Shown here in pieces: positions 33,601-36,745 of a stretch of 64,000 nucleotides of DNA. The notes under the pieces are model-generated. The model saw only the letters and a list, made by a program, of their open reading frames with translations. It did no database searches and had not been told where the DNA came from. The DNA is taken from contig JAKZAP010000007.1 in NCBI GenBank assembly GCA_023053575.1, forward strand, positions 17,141,508-17,205,507. The letters run 5' to 3'. A program made the position numbers and the translations under genes. The DNA is from Branchinecta lynchi. Its lineage: Eukaryota > Arthropoda > Branchiopoda > Anostraca > Branchinectidae. Each line of letters begins with the position of its first letter. Position 1 is the stretch's first letter.

Positions 33601-36179
33601 ATCTGTGAGCAAACCCTTGACGCAAAAACGATAACAGACCCTTGTGGATCATTATATTATATATCGTTTGGTCAAAAATATTTTTTTTTTTCGTTTAAGG
33701 GTGCTAGAAATAAATTCTTAAGCAAAGCCCTAGTGGCACAAATGATCATGGGCAGATATGTGTCGTTTGATCAAAAGTACTTTTCGACTTTGCGGTTAAG
33801 ATACGCACTTTAGGGAGCTAGAACTTCATTTGTAAGCAAAACCCTTAATGTGAAAATGAATGGGCTTATGGGGTTTATGAAAATGTATATTTTGTTGAAA
33901 TTTTTTTTCTTACTTTGCGGTCAAGTTTGGTACTTTAAGGAATAGTTGGATTTGGGAAGTGGCGATTTGTAAGACAATCTTGGCTAATCTCTAATATTCC
34001 AGCCAAGTTTCATCGGCCTAGCACATCTGGAAGTACCTTAACTCGCGATTACCGGAATTCCGGACCCCTACCCTCAAACTCCCCCCACAGTGTCCGGAGC
34101 CAGTCCGGTTCTGTAAATGAGTTAGAGCTTCTTTTTGTTATTTCCACAAAGTTCCATCCCGACCTCTCCAGTCTAAGCGGGTCGTATTCCCCCCCCCCCC
34201 CATCACCCAATACTTATCGGATCCGGTCCGGACATGAAAAGATCACTAGAGACATTTCCTCTGTTCAAGTATAACAATTCACTAGAATCCGACCACCCGT
34301 TGCAAAGTTACGCATGACTCAGTATTCCGGATTCCCCCTCCCTCCACTGCCCCCACGATGATCGGATCAAGGAAATTTGTATTTCCAAGTCAGTTTGAGC
34401 GGGTCCCTGATATGCCTGCTAAGTTTCGTCATGAAATCCCCAAAACCACCATCACCGGAATTCCAACCCCTCCCCCCCCCCCCTAGTGTCCGTCCAATTG
34501 CGTAAAAGATTTATCTAGAACAGATACTTGTTCTTCCCAGCAATTTTCATCCCGCTCCCTCCATTCTAACTGTTTCTCAAGATGTCCAGTCTCCCTACCC
34601 CCTAACTCTCTCCAGCTGTCGAATCCAGTCCGGACTTCAAATAGGGCATCGGAGATATGTCAGCTATTCAGTTTTTAAGTTTCATTCCAATCCGATCACC
34701 AGTTCCGGTCCGGACATGAAAAGATCACTAGAGACATTTCCTCTGTTCAAGTATAACAATTCACTAGAATCCGACCACCCGTTGCAAAGTTACGCATGAC
34801 TCATTATTCCGGATCCCCCCTCCCTCCACTCCGCCACGATGGTGAGATCGAGAAACTGATTTTTTCTAGTCAGTTAGATCAAGTCCCTGATATGCCTGCC
34901 AAGTTTCGTCGTGAAAACCCCCAAGACCACCATCACCAGAATTCCAGAAACACTCCCCCCCCCCAGCGTCCAACTCCAGTCCAATTCTCTAAACGATTTA
35001 TGTAGAGCAGATACTTGTTCTTCCCAGCTAGTTTCACCCCGATCCCTCCATGCTAACCGTTTCTCGAGGAACGAACCTCCCCATAGTTGTCAAATCCGGT
35101 CCGGATTTGAAATGGGATACCAGAGATCAGGCCCGTATCCAGGAGTTTCATTCCAATCGGATCACCCTTTCAAAGCTACGCAGTACCAAATTTCCGGATT
35201 ACCCCGCCATCCACCCCCCCCCCCCTGATGGTCGGACCGGGAAACTGATTATTTCCAGGTTAGTTTGATCGGGTCCCTGACGAGCCTGCCAAGTTTCATG
35301 GTCCTAGCACATCTGGAAGTACCCTAACTCGAAAATCTGTGACAGACAAACGGAATTGTGATCGGTATATGGCACTTGAGCCAGAGGCTTCAAATGCCAT
35401 AAAAACATGACCGAATTCGACTGGTGTCTTTTTATCCTGTGAATCGGGTACAAACCAGCTAGGAAAAGCGCAGAGGAGGAGCAAAAACTTGCTCTTCAAT
35501 TAGACATCGGAATCCGCCGGCGAAACCGGACGAGAATTATTGTAGTAACTGCTTTCTACTTTCCATTTCGTCTTCGCGAAAACCCCTGGGAAAGATGAGA
35601 TTCTAGAAATAAAACATAGCATTCTGGAAACAATTCCGAGGAATGACAAAGCTGGAGAACTTTCTGTAACAATACGGAAACCACCGTAAATTAGTTTCGG
35701 TTTTGCTTTCAAGCTAGCGAAAACCATTTCATACCTTGTATCCGATGGCATCAAGCATTTCGTTGACATCTTCATTTCGGGGTCCGATGTGTCGAGTTTC
35801 GAATGTTAGGCTTTTTGGCTGGATGGCGTCAAAACTGGCAGTGGCAGAGGAAACAGACTGAGGGGCTCTAAAAAAAAAAAAAAAGTCACATCCTTTTCCG
35901 ATCCCAAATGAATACGAGTAATTAACCTGTATGTCTCCTGTCATGATATTTCCTGAACAAATGGAGGTAGTTTGCTGAAAACTGGTGTCCGAGCTCTTCA
36001 GGTCAAGAATGAGGTTAAGCTTGCGCTGGCTTTGTAATTATATACATTGGGGAGGGAGGGGGGGGGGCTTACAAATATCTGGACGGAAAAGTTATCCGAT
36101 CAAACGGATGGAATGCTGCTTTAGACATACGAGGATATAGTATACGAGTTTTCAAGCGAGGTAACATGATCGTCCTCAT
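557..36179 (-). CDS. GLDC: Glycine dehydrogenase (decarboxylating), glycine cleavage P-protein, 16 coding exons, 3' end beyond window
   Basis: The P-protein is a PLP enzyme of the mitochondrial matrix. It decarboxylates glycine and passes the aminomethyl group to the lipoyl arm of H-protein, working with the T- and L-proteins. Visible coding sequence is the join (minus strand) of 36179-36073, 35867-35735, 30938-30860, 28543-28408, 27790-27626, 23862-23634, 22248-22052, 19133-18791, 18520-18434, 15917-15741, 14145-13961, 12465-12264, 11208-10946, 10089-9951, 6514-6321 and 678-557: 2758 nt, 919 codons plus 1 nt. Every intron is GT-AG and each phase matches the next exon, with no stop or frameshift. 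Order and content match animal P-proteins throughout: [17 protein letters not shown] near the N-terminus, [14 protein letters not shown] in the middle, and [18 protein letters not shown] around the PLP lysine (residue 750; human Lys754). Human GLDC has about 1020 residues, so about 100 C-terminal residues lie left of position 1. The gene looks functional. Confidence 0.97.
723..909. mobile_element. MITE family N with long G and C runs, copy 1
   Basis: Ends are inverted: AGGCCCGTATCCAGG on the left and GATACGGCCTTGA on the right. The interior has a G run of more than 20 bases near 748 and a C run near 885. It lies 45 bp upstream of the GLDC exon 16 acceptor. Related to 51524-51594. Confidence 0.6.
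910..1190 (-). mobile_element. LINE family I 3' end (ORF2 C-terminus plus 3' UTR)
   Basis: Reverse complement closely matches 29278-29565. Read on the minus strand, both carry a peptide of the type [20 protein letters not shown] ending near a stop, then an A-rich UTR with TCATTTACTCC. This is the 3' end of a non-LTR retrotransposon, truncated on its 5' side. The reading frame here has decayed. Confidence 0.6.
1191..1837. other. Intron 15 sequence, nothing recognised
   Basis: AT-rich intron sequence without a convincing ORF or a repeat shared within the window. The short open frame around 1679-1882 runs into the family E repeat and has no coding character. Confidence 0.5.
1838..2342 (-). repeat. 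Family E element, incomplete copy
   Basis: Starts at the palindromic AAGTGCCATA-type end (here reversed) and contains the family motifs TTCGAGTTAGGGTACTTCCA and GACCCGACCAAACTAA with long G runs. The distal part is cut by the family M MITE at 2343. Confidence 0.65.
2343..2639. mobile_element. MITE family M, copy 1
   Basis: About 297 bp with inverted ends TGAGCGTGTTCCACCCT and AGGGTGAGAAACACTCA. The interior has several TAGTTACTA / GTAACTA motifs and a GCTCCCGAGCGTGGTAAGC segment. Same organisation at 21624-21922 and, degenerate, at 10498-10810. Inserted into a family E element. Confidence 0.75.
2690..4092 (-). repeat. Family E element, near-complete reversed copy
   Basis: Runs from CTCAAGTGCCATATACCGAT to TGCAAGTGCCATATGAGCTT, the two diagnostic ends. 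Between them are repeated modules: TTAGGGTACTTCCAGATGTG, GACCCGACCAAACTAAC, G runs of 8-14 bases, and GGGTGATCGGA. The head part has TTTGCCTGAAGGGTTTTGCT and ATTTTCATGATG. No coding capacity is seen. Confidence 0.75.
4212..4370 (-). other. Coding-like peptide in GLDC intron 15, unrecognised
   Basis: The minus strand is open from 4370 to a TAG at 4212-4214. It encodes a peptide with ordinary globular composition, including [17 protein letters not shown] and [17 protein letters not shown]. An exon-like version is bounded by CTGACAG (4355) and TTCAG|GTACAT (4233). I do not recognise the family. It is on GLDC's strand, but if spliced between exons 15 and 16 it would be read in another frame with a quick stop. 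It may be an exon of a nested or decayed gene, a transposon fragment, or chance. Confidence 0.3.
4850..5105 (+). repeat. Family O minisatellite (AGTCGATTTTTC units)
   Basis: After CCCCAATGTTGTTGGCCAAT come about eight degenerate units of 20-24 bp of the form AGTCGRTTTTTCNNNAAA. The same leader and array occur at 46490-46690, so this is a dispersed element with an internal array. Confidence 0.65.
5106..5761. other. Intron 15 sequence, nothing recognised
   Basis: Unique-looking AT-rich sequence. The open frames are short and lack coding character. Confidence 0.4.
5762..5850 (+). repeat. tRNA-like SINE head
   Basis: TGGCTGAGTTTGTTAGCGCA resembles a Pol III A box and GGTCGAGGGCTCAAATCTCG a B box, about 35 bp apart as in a tRNA, followed by CCTGAGGAGC. 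It does not fold as an intact tRNA by eye, so a tRNA-derived SINE is more likely than a gene. Confidence 0.45.
5851..6320. other. Intron 15 sequence beside exon 15, nothing recognised
   Basis: Contains TATATACATAGAG and unique sequence. The 73-codon plus frame at 6092-6313 is antisense to the intron and shows no family resemblance. Confidence 0.4.
6321..6514 (-). CDS. GLDC: GLDC exon 15 (residues 815-878)
   Basis: Encodes [20 protein letters not shown], then [20 protein letters not shown] and EAVDIAKR. Acceptor GTTTTAG, donor AAAAG|GTGAGA, phase 0 in and 2 out. Confidence 0.97.
6690..7392 (+). repeat. Family D repeat with an internal tandem array
   Basis: Begins TTAAAGCACAACTC, shared with 14760-15725 and, inverted, with 44340-44640. 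At 6831-7120 three tandem copies of a 81-107 bp unit contain AAACAAACGTGTTAGTAGTT and AAACGTTGAAGATCCGGAAA. The other end carries TAAGGGAGCTAGGTGTATTA and GGCAGAGTAAGCAAGAGAG. No coding capacity. The class is unknown. Confidence 0.65.
7395..8345 (+). pseudogene. Decayed non-LTR retrotransposon reverse transcriptase
   Basis: Fragments in order but in shifting frames: [20 protein letters not shown] (7398 on), [12 protein letters not shown] (about 7540), [13 protein letters not shown] with the catalytic YADD (about 7777), [22 protein letters not shown] (about 8000), and a thumb-like segment with [16 protein letters not shown] and [13 protein letters not shown] (to about 8310). This is the RT palm-to-thumb order of LINE elements. 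Stops, frameshifts and an unrelated stretch at about 7580-7740 show it is dead. It lies in GLDC intron 14, antisense. Confidence 0.85.
8438..8800 (+). repeat. Family H repeat, copy 1
   Basis: About 360 bp from AATACTAGCGCAACCTACTT to GTGCGGGGGGTCCTTTAAA. The same sequence is at 26197-26562, with partial copies at 24413-24508 and reversed at about 13795-13880. Non-coding, class unknown. Confidence 0.75.
8801..9950. other. Intron 14 sequence, mostly unassigned
   Basis: Bases 8865-8950 share CAAGCATAGAG and AAGTTCATTNGATGAAATCG with 63690-63755 (family S). The remainder has a TTTATT run at about 9690 and a C run at about 9870 but no recognised gene. Confidence 0.4.
9951..10089 (-). CDS. GLDC: GLDC exon 14 (residues 768-814)
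   Basis: Encodes [14 protein letters not shown], a variable loop and [20 protein letters not shown], ending YIK. Acceptor GTTTCAAG, donor ATTAAG|GTAAGG, phase 2 in and 0 out. Confidence 0.96.
10264..10435. mobile_element. MITE family K
   Basis: 172 bp with terminal inverted repeats TGGCAGAGTGCTCC on both sides, extending with mismatches to about 38 bp (GGGGCATGCCC segment). In GLDC intron 13. The target duplication is unclear; A/T bases flank both ends. Confidence 0.75.
10498..10810. mobile_element. MITE family M, degenerate copy
   Basis: Shares AACAATAGTAACTATTAGTT, ACCACGCTCGGGAGCGTA and CAGTAACTACGGTAAGTAGG with the other two copies, in the same order. Its ends have decayed. Confidence 0.65.
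10946..11208 (-). CDS. GLDC: GLDC exon 13, PLP-binding exon (residues 681-767)
   Basis: Encodes [31 protein letters not shown] and [18 protein letters not shown]. The Lys in HKT is residue 750 by exon counting and corresponds to human Lys754, which forms the Schiff base with PLP. The Gly-rich tract after it is intact. Acceptor GTTTCAG, donor GGAGT|GTGAGT, phase 0 in and 2 out. Confidence 0.98.
11209..11917. other. Intron 12 sequence, possible LINE tail
   Basis: No gene. ATTTGGCTTAAACAAGCTGA followed by TGATTGATTGATTG at about 11890 looks like a LINE 3' end with a microsatellite tail, comparable with 40090-40120. Confidence 0.35.
11918..12010 (+). repeat. tRNA-like SINE head
   Basis: GCCAACTGAGTGGTTAAGGC resembles a Leu/Ser-type A box and AGACCCGAGTCCAAATCCTC a B box. 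Spacing suits a long-variable-arm tRNA. Pairing is imperfect, so a tRNA-derived SINE or tRNA pseudogene. Confidence 0.4.
12264..12465 (-). CDS. GLDC: GLDC exon 12 (residues 613-680)
   Basis: Encodes [20 protein letters not shown], then [20 protein letters not shown]; the [10 protein letters not shown] block is near-invariant. Acceptor TTTTTCCAG, donor TCAAAG|GTAAAG, phase 2 in and 0 out. Confidence 0.97.
12632..12805 (-). pseudogene. LINE ORF2 C-terminal fragment
   Basis: Open on the minus strand with [20 protein letters not shown] then [18 protein letters not shown], ending at TAA. The pattern (hydrophobic-W-x-x-LP, then a K-rich helix ending in aromatic residues) is the usual C-terminus of CR1/L2-like LINE proteins. 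5' truncated, in GLDC intron 11. Confidence 0.6.
12960..13280 (+). repeat. Probable LINE 3' UTR tail
   Basis: TTCTCTATGTACTCCACTAT, GAAGTGGGTAAATAAA and an ATTCATT microsatellite tail resemble the family I tails at 23440-23535 and 30255-30330. The upstream part is unassigned. Confidence 0.35.
13425..13880. repeat. Family E head fragment and reversed family H fragment
   Basis: Starts CAAGAGCTGTAAGCTCATAT with GGCACTTGCAAGCATACG, as at 57741. Continues with ATGATCATGCGTCCTTGG and GCACTTTAAGG motifs. Bases about 13795-13880 are a reversed piece of family H (GGGTCTCCGGGATTTAGAAA). Confidence 0.6.
13961..14145 (-). CDS. GLDC: GLDC exon 11 (residues 552-612)
   Basis: Starts [13 protein letters not shown], continuing the [14 protein letters not shown] signature across the splice, and ends [20 protein letters not shown]. 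Acceptor TTTGTAG, donor AACAG|GTAATT, phase 0 in and 2 out. Confidence 0.97.
14760..15725 (+). repeat. Family D repeat, longer copy with internal foldback
   Basis: Shares the start (TTAAAGCACAACTCGTACTA), AGCGCTTGTCGACTCTATCC and the end (AGGCAGAATAAGCAAGAG) with 6690-7392. Between them is a low-complexity foldback whose arms, about 14975-15085 and 15280-15425, repeat CGCTGTTCCGTGTTTTG and its complement. The resulting 200-codon minus-strand frame is a by-product of this Phe/Ser/Leu-biased DNA, not a gene. Confidence 0.6.
15741..15917 (-). CDS. GLDC: GLDC exon 10 (residues 493-551)
   Basis: Encodes a variable linker, then [20 protein letters not shown] and [20 protein letters not shown], the start of the second half. 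Acceptor GATTCCAG, donor CCTTTG|GTAAGT, phase 0 in and 0 out. A family D repeat ends about 15 bp past the donor end. Confidence 0.96.
16123..16297. mobile_element. Foldback MITE family B, copy 1
   Basis: Arms of about 45 bp: ACTGTCAGGACTTTCATAAT with AAGGATGCGCAGTTT on the left, and the inverse AAACTGCGCATCCTTGTG with GAAACTTCTGACAGT on the right. The family recurs inside 19411-19797. In GLDC intron 9. Confidence 0.8.
16298..17115. other. Intron 9 sequence, nothing recognised
   Basis: A C run at about 16453. The rest is unique-looking AT-rich sequence with no ORF of note. Confidence 0.4.
17116..17383. mobile_element. Near-perfect foldback related to family A
   Basis: Two arms of about 120-135 bp form a hairpin around a short centre (TGTAATTCATGATTACA). 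Arms share TTTACAACGGATACGTCAGC, ATATTTCGGCCCTTCTTGGC and GAAGTTGAACC-type sequence. The left arm carries about 20 extra bases (TCAGCCTGTCAATCCTCTGG). Arm divergence is only a few percent, so it is recent. Confidence 0.85.
17384..18433. other. Intron 9 sequence, nothing recognised
   Basis: Includes a region around 17900-18080 with repeated AATTCAGCATAAA-type motifs and a TTCTTC run at about 18275. The 114-codon plus frame at 17521-17865 has no recognisable similarity. Confidence 0.4.
18434..18520 (-). CDS. GLDC: GLDC exon 9 (residues 464-492)
   Basis: Encodes [20 protein letters not shown] followed by FGADVTADQ, the linker closing the N-terminal domain. 87 nt, exactly 29 codons, phase 0 in and 0 out. 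Acceptor TTTTTTAG, donor GACCAG|GTTAGT. Intron 8 upstream of it is only 270 bp. Confidence 0.94.
18791..19133 (-). CDS. GLDC: GLDC exon 8, largest exon (residues 349-463)
   Basis: Encodes [40 protein letters not shown] and the end of the N-terminal half, finishing LRYFEGGE. 343 nt, acceptor TTTTTAG, donor GGAGAG|GTAATA, phase 2 in and 0 out. Confidence 0.97.
19200..20235. mobile_element. Nest of foldback elements, families A and B
   Basis: An outer family A element at 19318-19892 begins TTTGACACTGTAAAACG and ends TTTACAGTGTCAAA, flanked by TA on both sides. It contains family B arms at about 19411 and 19797 (CACTGTCAGAAGTTTCA and inverse). A further half-copy of A follows at about 20010-20100. 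Flanks 19200-19317, 19893-19990 and 20101-20230 are related to each other (GCAGTTAGCTTGGGC, CAATATATCACACTG), so A sits inside a larger repeated unit. In GLDC intron 7. Confidence 0.75.
20445..21005 (+). repeat. Family G element, 5'-truncated copy
   Basis: Carries GAACTATATGTCCGGGTAGA, one or two diverged minisatellite units, a C run, TCATTCCCTTCGAGAGT, AGACGGACGGACAGACGGAC and the terminal TTTTGGGATCCCCAAAAA. Confidence 0.8.
21085..21500 (+). repeat. Family R repeat, copy 1
   Basis: GATTAGTTATTTTTTGGCCGC, GTTACTTCTTTGTGTACGTT and TCTGGCGGCTTGTCATTGAT recur in order at 56150-56590. Both copies lie just downstream of a family G element. Confidence 0.6.
21624..21922. mobile_element. MITE family M, best-preserved copy
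   Basis: 299 bp between TGAGCGTGTTCCACCCT and GGATGGAACACGCTCA. Internal TAGTTACTATTTCCG and complementary AGTAACTAACAGTTACTA. Ends 130 bp from GLDC exon 7. Confidence 0.8.
22052..22248 (-). CDS. GLDC: GLDC exon 7 (residues 284-348)
   Basis: Encodes [20 protein letters not shown], then [20 protein letters not shown] and [10 protein letters not shown], nearly invariant in the family. Acceptor TTTTCCAG, donor ACCAG|GTAAGG, phase 0 in and 2 out. Confidence 0.97.
22440..22985 (+). repeat. Family E fragment
   Basis: Modules AAGTTTCATCCAAATCGCTC, a long C run at 22627-22644, CCCCACCAAGTTTCATTCCA and CGTTTTCAGGGTTCCGGATT match E elements, but neither palindromic end is present. In GLDC intron 6. 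Confidence 0.6.
23350..23535 (+). mobile_element. LINE family I 3' end
   Basis: Encodes [16 protein letters not shown] then TAA, followed by TTCATTTACTCCGCCTTTCC, GGCGGGTCATAAATAAAT and a TTAC microsatellite tail. Same layout, reversed, at 29278-29565. 5' truncated. Confidence 0.7.
23634..23862 (-). CDS. GLDC: GLDC exon 6 (residues 207-283)
   Basis: Encodes [20 protein letters not shown] and later [20 protein letters not shown], typical of the N-terminal PLP-fold domain. Acceptor CTTTTCAG, donor TCAGGG|GTGAGT, phase 2 in and 0 out. Confidence 0.97.
24000..24724. other. AT-rich intron 5 sequence with a duplication around a family H piece
   Basis: About 85 bp containing GGTTTAAAATTGTATTAAAA occurs at about 24310-24395 and again at 24508-24600, on either side of a truncated family H fragment (24413-24508). 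No gene. Confidence 0.6.
24725..26140 (+). repeat. Family G element with 137-bp minisatellite
   Basis: Starts ACAAGACCAAAGGTTTCGAT then GGGATCCC; ends CCACTTACGTTTTGGGATCC then CAAAAA. The centre (about 25090-25860) is a tandem array. The better-preserved units repeat every 137 bp and contain TTTCCGGTTTGGGCCGGATT, TACTTGTCCGTCGAGAAAAT and TTCAGCATGTCTTCCTACCC. A 3' block has AATCCCCTCCCCCACCCCTA and a GGACGGACAGACGG tract. The open frames here are array by-products. A near-identical inverted copy is at 61155-62820. Confidence 0.9.
26197..26562 (+). repeat. Family H repeat, copy 2
   Basis: Full-length match to 8438-8800, from TAATACTAGCGCATCCTACT to GTGCGAGGAGTCCTTTAAAG. It sits just past the 3' end of a family G copy. 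Confidence 0.75.
26800..27605 (+). mobile_element. Family J element copies with a nested hairpin insert
   Basis: Modules CACCAGCGCTGGCTCC, GATACAACCTCC, TTAGCTTTACTAGAAA, GGGCGGCGCTA and ends of the type ACACTAGGGAG / CATAGGTCTTGGCGCTACTC recur. The second copy is interrupted at about 27361-27495 by a hairpin insert (see findings). Lies just upstream of GLDC exon 5 on the antisense strand. Confidence 0.65.
27626..27790 (-). CDS. GLDC: GLDC exon 5 (residues 152-206)
   Basis: Encodes [20 protein letters not shown] through [15 protein letters not shown], the conserved segment that completes the Trp codon of exon 4. Acceptor ATCGTAG, donor CTGAG|GTGAGG, phase 2 in and 2 out. Confidence 0.96.
27791..28407. 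other. GLDC intron 4, nothing recognised
   Basis: 617 bp of AT-rich sequence with a short GTGTGTGTG tract at about 28162. No repeat shared in the window was noticed. Confidence 0.5.
28408..28543 (-). CDS. GLDC: GLDC exon 4 (residues 107-151)
   Basis: Encodes a basic helix region, then [20 protein letters not shown] and [10 protein letters not shown], a strongly conserved P-protein block. Acceptor TTTCTAG, donor GGCTG|GTAAGA, phase 1 in and 2 out. Confidence 0.95.
28850..29180 (+). mobile_element. Family J element, copy
   Basis: GCGACACTAGCGATAGTGAACG-type start region, CATCGCTGGCTCCAACAACT, TTTAGCTTTACTAGAAATTT, GGGCGGCGCTACGAATAT and GCGCTACTCCCCAGTGTTA in the same order as 56900-57610. 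Confidence 0.65.
29278..29565 (-). mobile_element. LINE family I 3' end, best copy
   Basis: On the minus strand: [20 protein letters not shown], then [20 protein letters not shown] and TGA, then a UTR with TTCATTTACTCCGCTTTC and a TTAC microsatellite tail (plus-strand AAGTAAGTAAGTAAGTAA at 29274). This is the C-terminal end of a LINE ORF2. Confidence 0.7.
29567..29860. mobile_element. Foldback MITE family A, diverged copy
   Basis: GTCAGCTGCATTTTTTAAGA and TTTCGGCCCTAGTGGCAAGG on the left; CAGCTGACGTATACGTTTAG with CACTGTCAA on the right. The left end is eroded. Confidence 0.6.
29861..30633. other. Intron 3 sequence with LINE-tail fragments
   Basis: 30000-30050 (reversed) and 30255-30330 (direct) resemble family I UTR tails (CCGTGTACTCCGCTTTAG, GGCAAAAATAAATATATTC). 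No gene. Confidence 0.4.
30634..30841. mobile_element. Foldback MITE family L beside a GLDC splice site
   Basis: Inverted ends ACCACAAATCCCTGATTTT and AAAAATCAGGGATTTGTGGT, 208 bp. Its right end is 18 bp from the donor end of GLDC exon 3. Confidence 0.8.
30860..30938 (-). CDS. GLDC: GLDC exon 3 (residues 81-106)
   Basis: Encodes [20 protein letters not shown] followed by ALDEPIG, matching the P-protein segment after IGYK. Acceptor TTTTTGCAG, donor ATTG|GTAAGT, phase 0 in and 1 out. At 79 nt it is the smallest exon. The end of a foldback MITE (30634-30841) lies 18 bp beyond its donor end. Confidence 0.93.
31199..32035 (+). repeat. Family E element, 5' portion
   Basis: Head GAGCTGGAAGCTCATATGGC with CACTTACAAGG, then serial blocks containing ATGATCATGGGTCCTTGG, TGAAAATGTATATTTTG and GCACTTTAAGGG, then AGTTTCATCGTCCTAGCACA and TCTGGAAGTACC. 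Probably continues at 32880 after an interruption. Confidence 0.65.
32195..32853 (+). mobile_element. TTAA-flanked MITE family F, copy 1
   Basis: 659 bp flanked by TTAA at 32191-32194 and 32854-32857. Inverted ends AGCACAATGGACACTTCT and (reversed) AGTTCAATGGGCAAATC. Closely matches 47790-48423 (inverted) and 54632-55294. The 96-codon frame inside is shared only in part and shows no known domain. Confidence 0.88.
32880..33350 (+). repeat. Family E element, 3' portion
   Basis: CCGATTCCCTGTTCAAAATT, a C run, GTCGGTCCCTGATATGCCTG, and the tail GATCGGTATACGGCACTTGA with GCAAGTGCCA. Looks like the end of the element begun at 31199. Bases 32880-33000 before the first module are unassigned. Confidence 0.6.
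33408..35412 (+). repeat. Family E element, longest complete copy
   Basis: From ACAAGAGCTGGAAGCTCATA to GGTATATGGCACTTGAGCCA with AATGCCATAAAAAC. The first half has repeated GCACTTTAAGG / AAGCAAAACCCTT modules. The second half has modules with GATATGCCTGCTAAGTTTCG, poly-C tracts and GTTGCAAAGTTACGCATGAC, one of them duplicated (34200-34330 and 34707-34830). No coding capacity. Confidence 0.75.
35413..35734. other. GLDC intron 2 beside exon 2, nothing recognised
   Basis: Unique-looking intron sequence. The minus-strand frame at 35500-35775 partly overlaps exon 2 and is a shadow. Confidence 0.5.
35735..35867 (-). CDS. GLDC: GLDC exon 2, start of the mature protein (residues 36-80)
   Basis: Acceptor T-run-AG at 35868, donor AAG|GTATGA at 35734, phase 2 in and 0 out. 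It encodes [20 protein letters not shown], the hallmark start of the P-protein N-terminal domain, preceded by a Ser/Ala-rich linker that probably holds the presequence cleavage site. Confidence 0.95.
36073..36179 (-). CDS. GLDC: GLDC exon 1, start codon and mitochondrial presequence (residues 1-35 plus 2 nt)
   Basis: Begins [20 protein letters not shown]: many Arg/Lys, almost no acidic residues, as expected of a matrix-targeting presequence. An in-frame TGA lies upstream. A second in-frame ATG is at 36167 (MLPRLK) and could be the real start. The donor is TATTT|GTAAGC at 36072 and leaves phase 2, which exon 2 requires; joined, the sequence reads SRYLAPQSVSS. It was chosen on position, phase, donor and composition, because presequences are not conserved enough to recognise by similarity. 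The intron side of the donor is a long C run. Confidence 0.8.
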
Positions 36180-36529
36180 ATTTGGGCACTGCTCTGATGC
36201 AGTGAAAACTCGCTTGTTTCAGCACTATCCTCGCTTATTCTCGCTAGTGGCCAATGTTTCATTTGAATCGGCAGGTTACTTAAAACTGGTTAGAATCGAA
36301 CTGCGCCCGCCTTACAAACTCCCAAATACTCGTAGCATGAACCACGAACTTGTCTCCCGTAGGTGTCGTGCACTCAATGACGTAATGAAGGTGAAGCGTC
36401 CCTCCATCAGCGAATTTTCTGGTCTGAGAATTTCCTTGTCAGGAATGCCGCTGATCCCGTTTTCAGCTGCCTTCCAGGGCGCTCCTCAGGGACGTGTGTT
36501 CTTAGACAGGAAAGCGTGGAAGGTTTTAT
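36180..36529. promoter_or_regulatory. Immediate upstream region of GLDC
   Basis: This 350 bp must hold at least part of the 5' UTR and promoter, by position only. I see no clear TATA box or CpG-dense core. The plus-strand 158-codon frame starting at 36166 overlaps exon 1 in antisense and runs into repeat Q, so it is not supported as a gene. Confidence 0.3.
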
Positions 36530-36745
36530 GCAAAGTGAACACATTATGGATTTTTGAAGTGGGCCGTTTTCTGGGTGAAAGCTTTTTACGCTTTCCCGGA
36601 CAGATGGTAAATTGTAAATATAAACAGAATTCAGAATTGTAAATAATCACAGATTTGTACATATACACTTTGAACACGCACATTTTATCTTTCGTTATTT
36701 TACTTGTATCTGCATGTCGCTCAGTCCGCATCGTTCTTCTGGTTT
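36530..36745 (-). repeat. Repeat Q, copy 1
   Basis: Reverse complement matches 51290-51620 segment by segment: CCAGAAGAACGATGCGGACT, ACAAATCTG then GATTATTT, ATTTACAATTTACCA, GGGAAAGCG and AAGCTTTCACCC. It abuts the GGGATCCC end of a family G element in both places. Confidence 0.75.

Noticed and set aside
36166..36642. 158-codon plus-strand frame divergent from GLDC
   Set aside because: It overlaps GLDC exon 1 in antisense, its 3' part lies in repeat Q, and the peptide has no recognisable domain.
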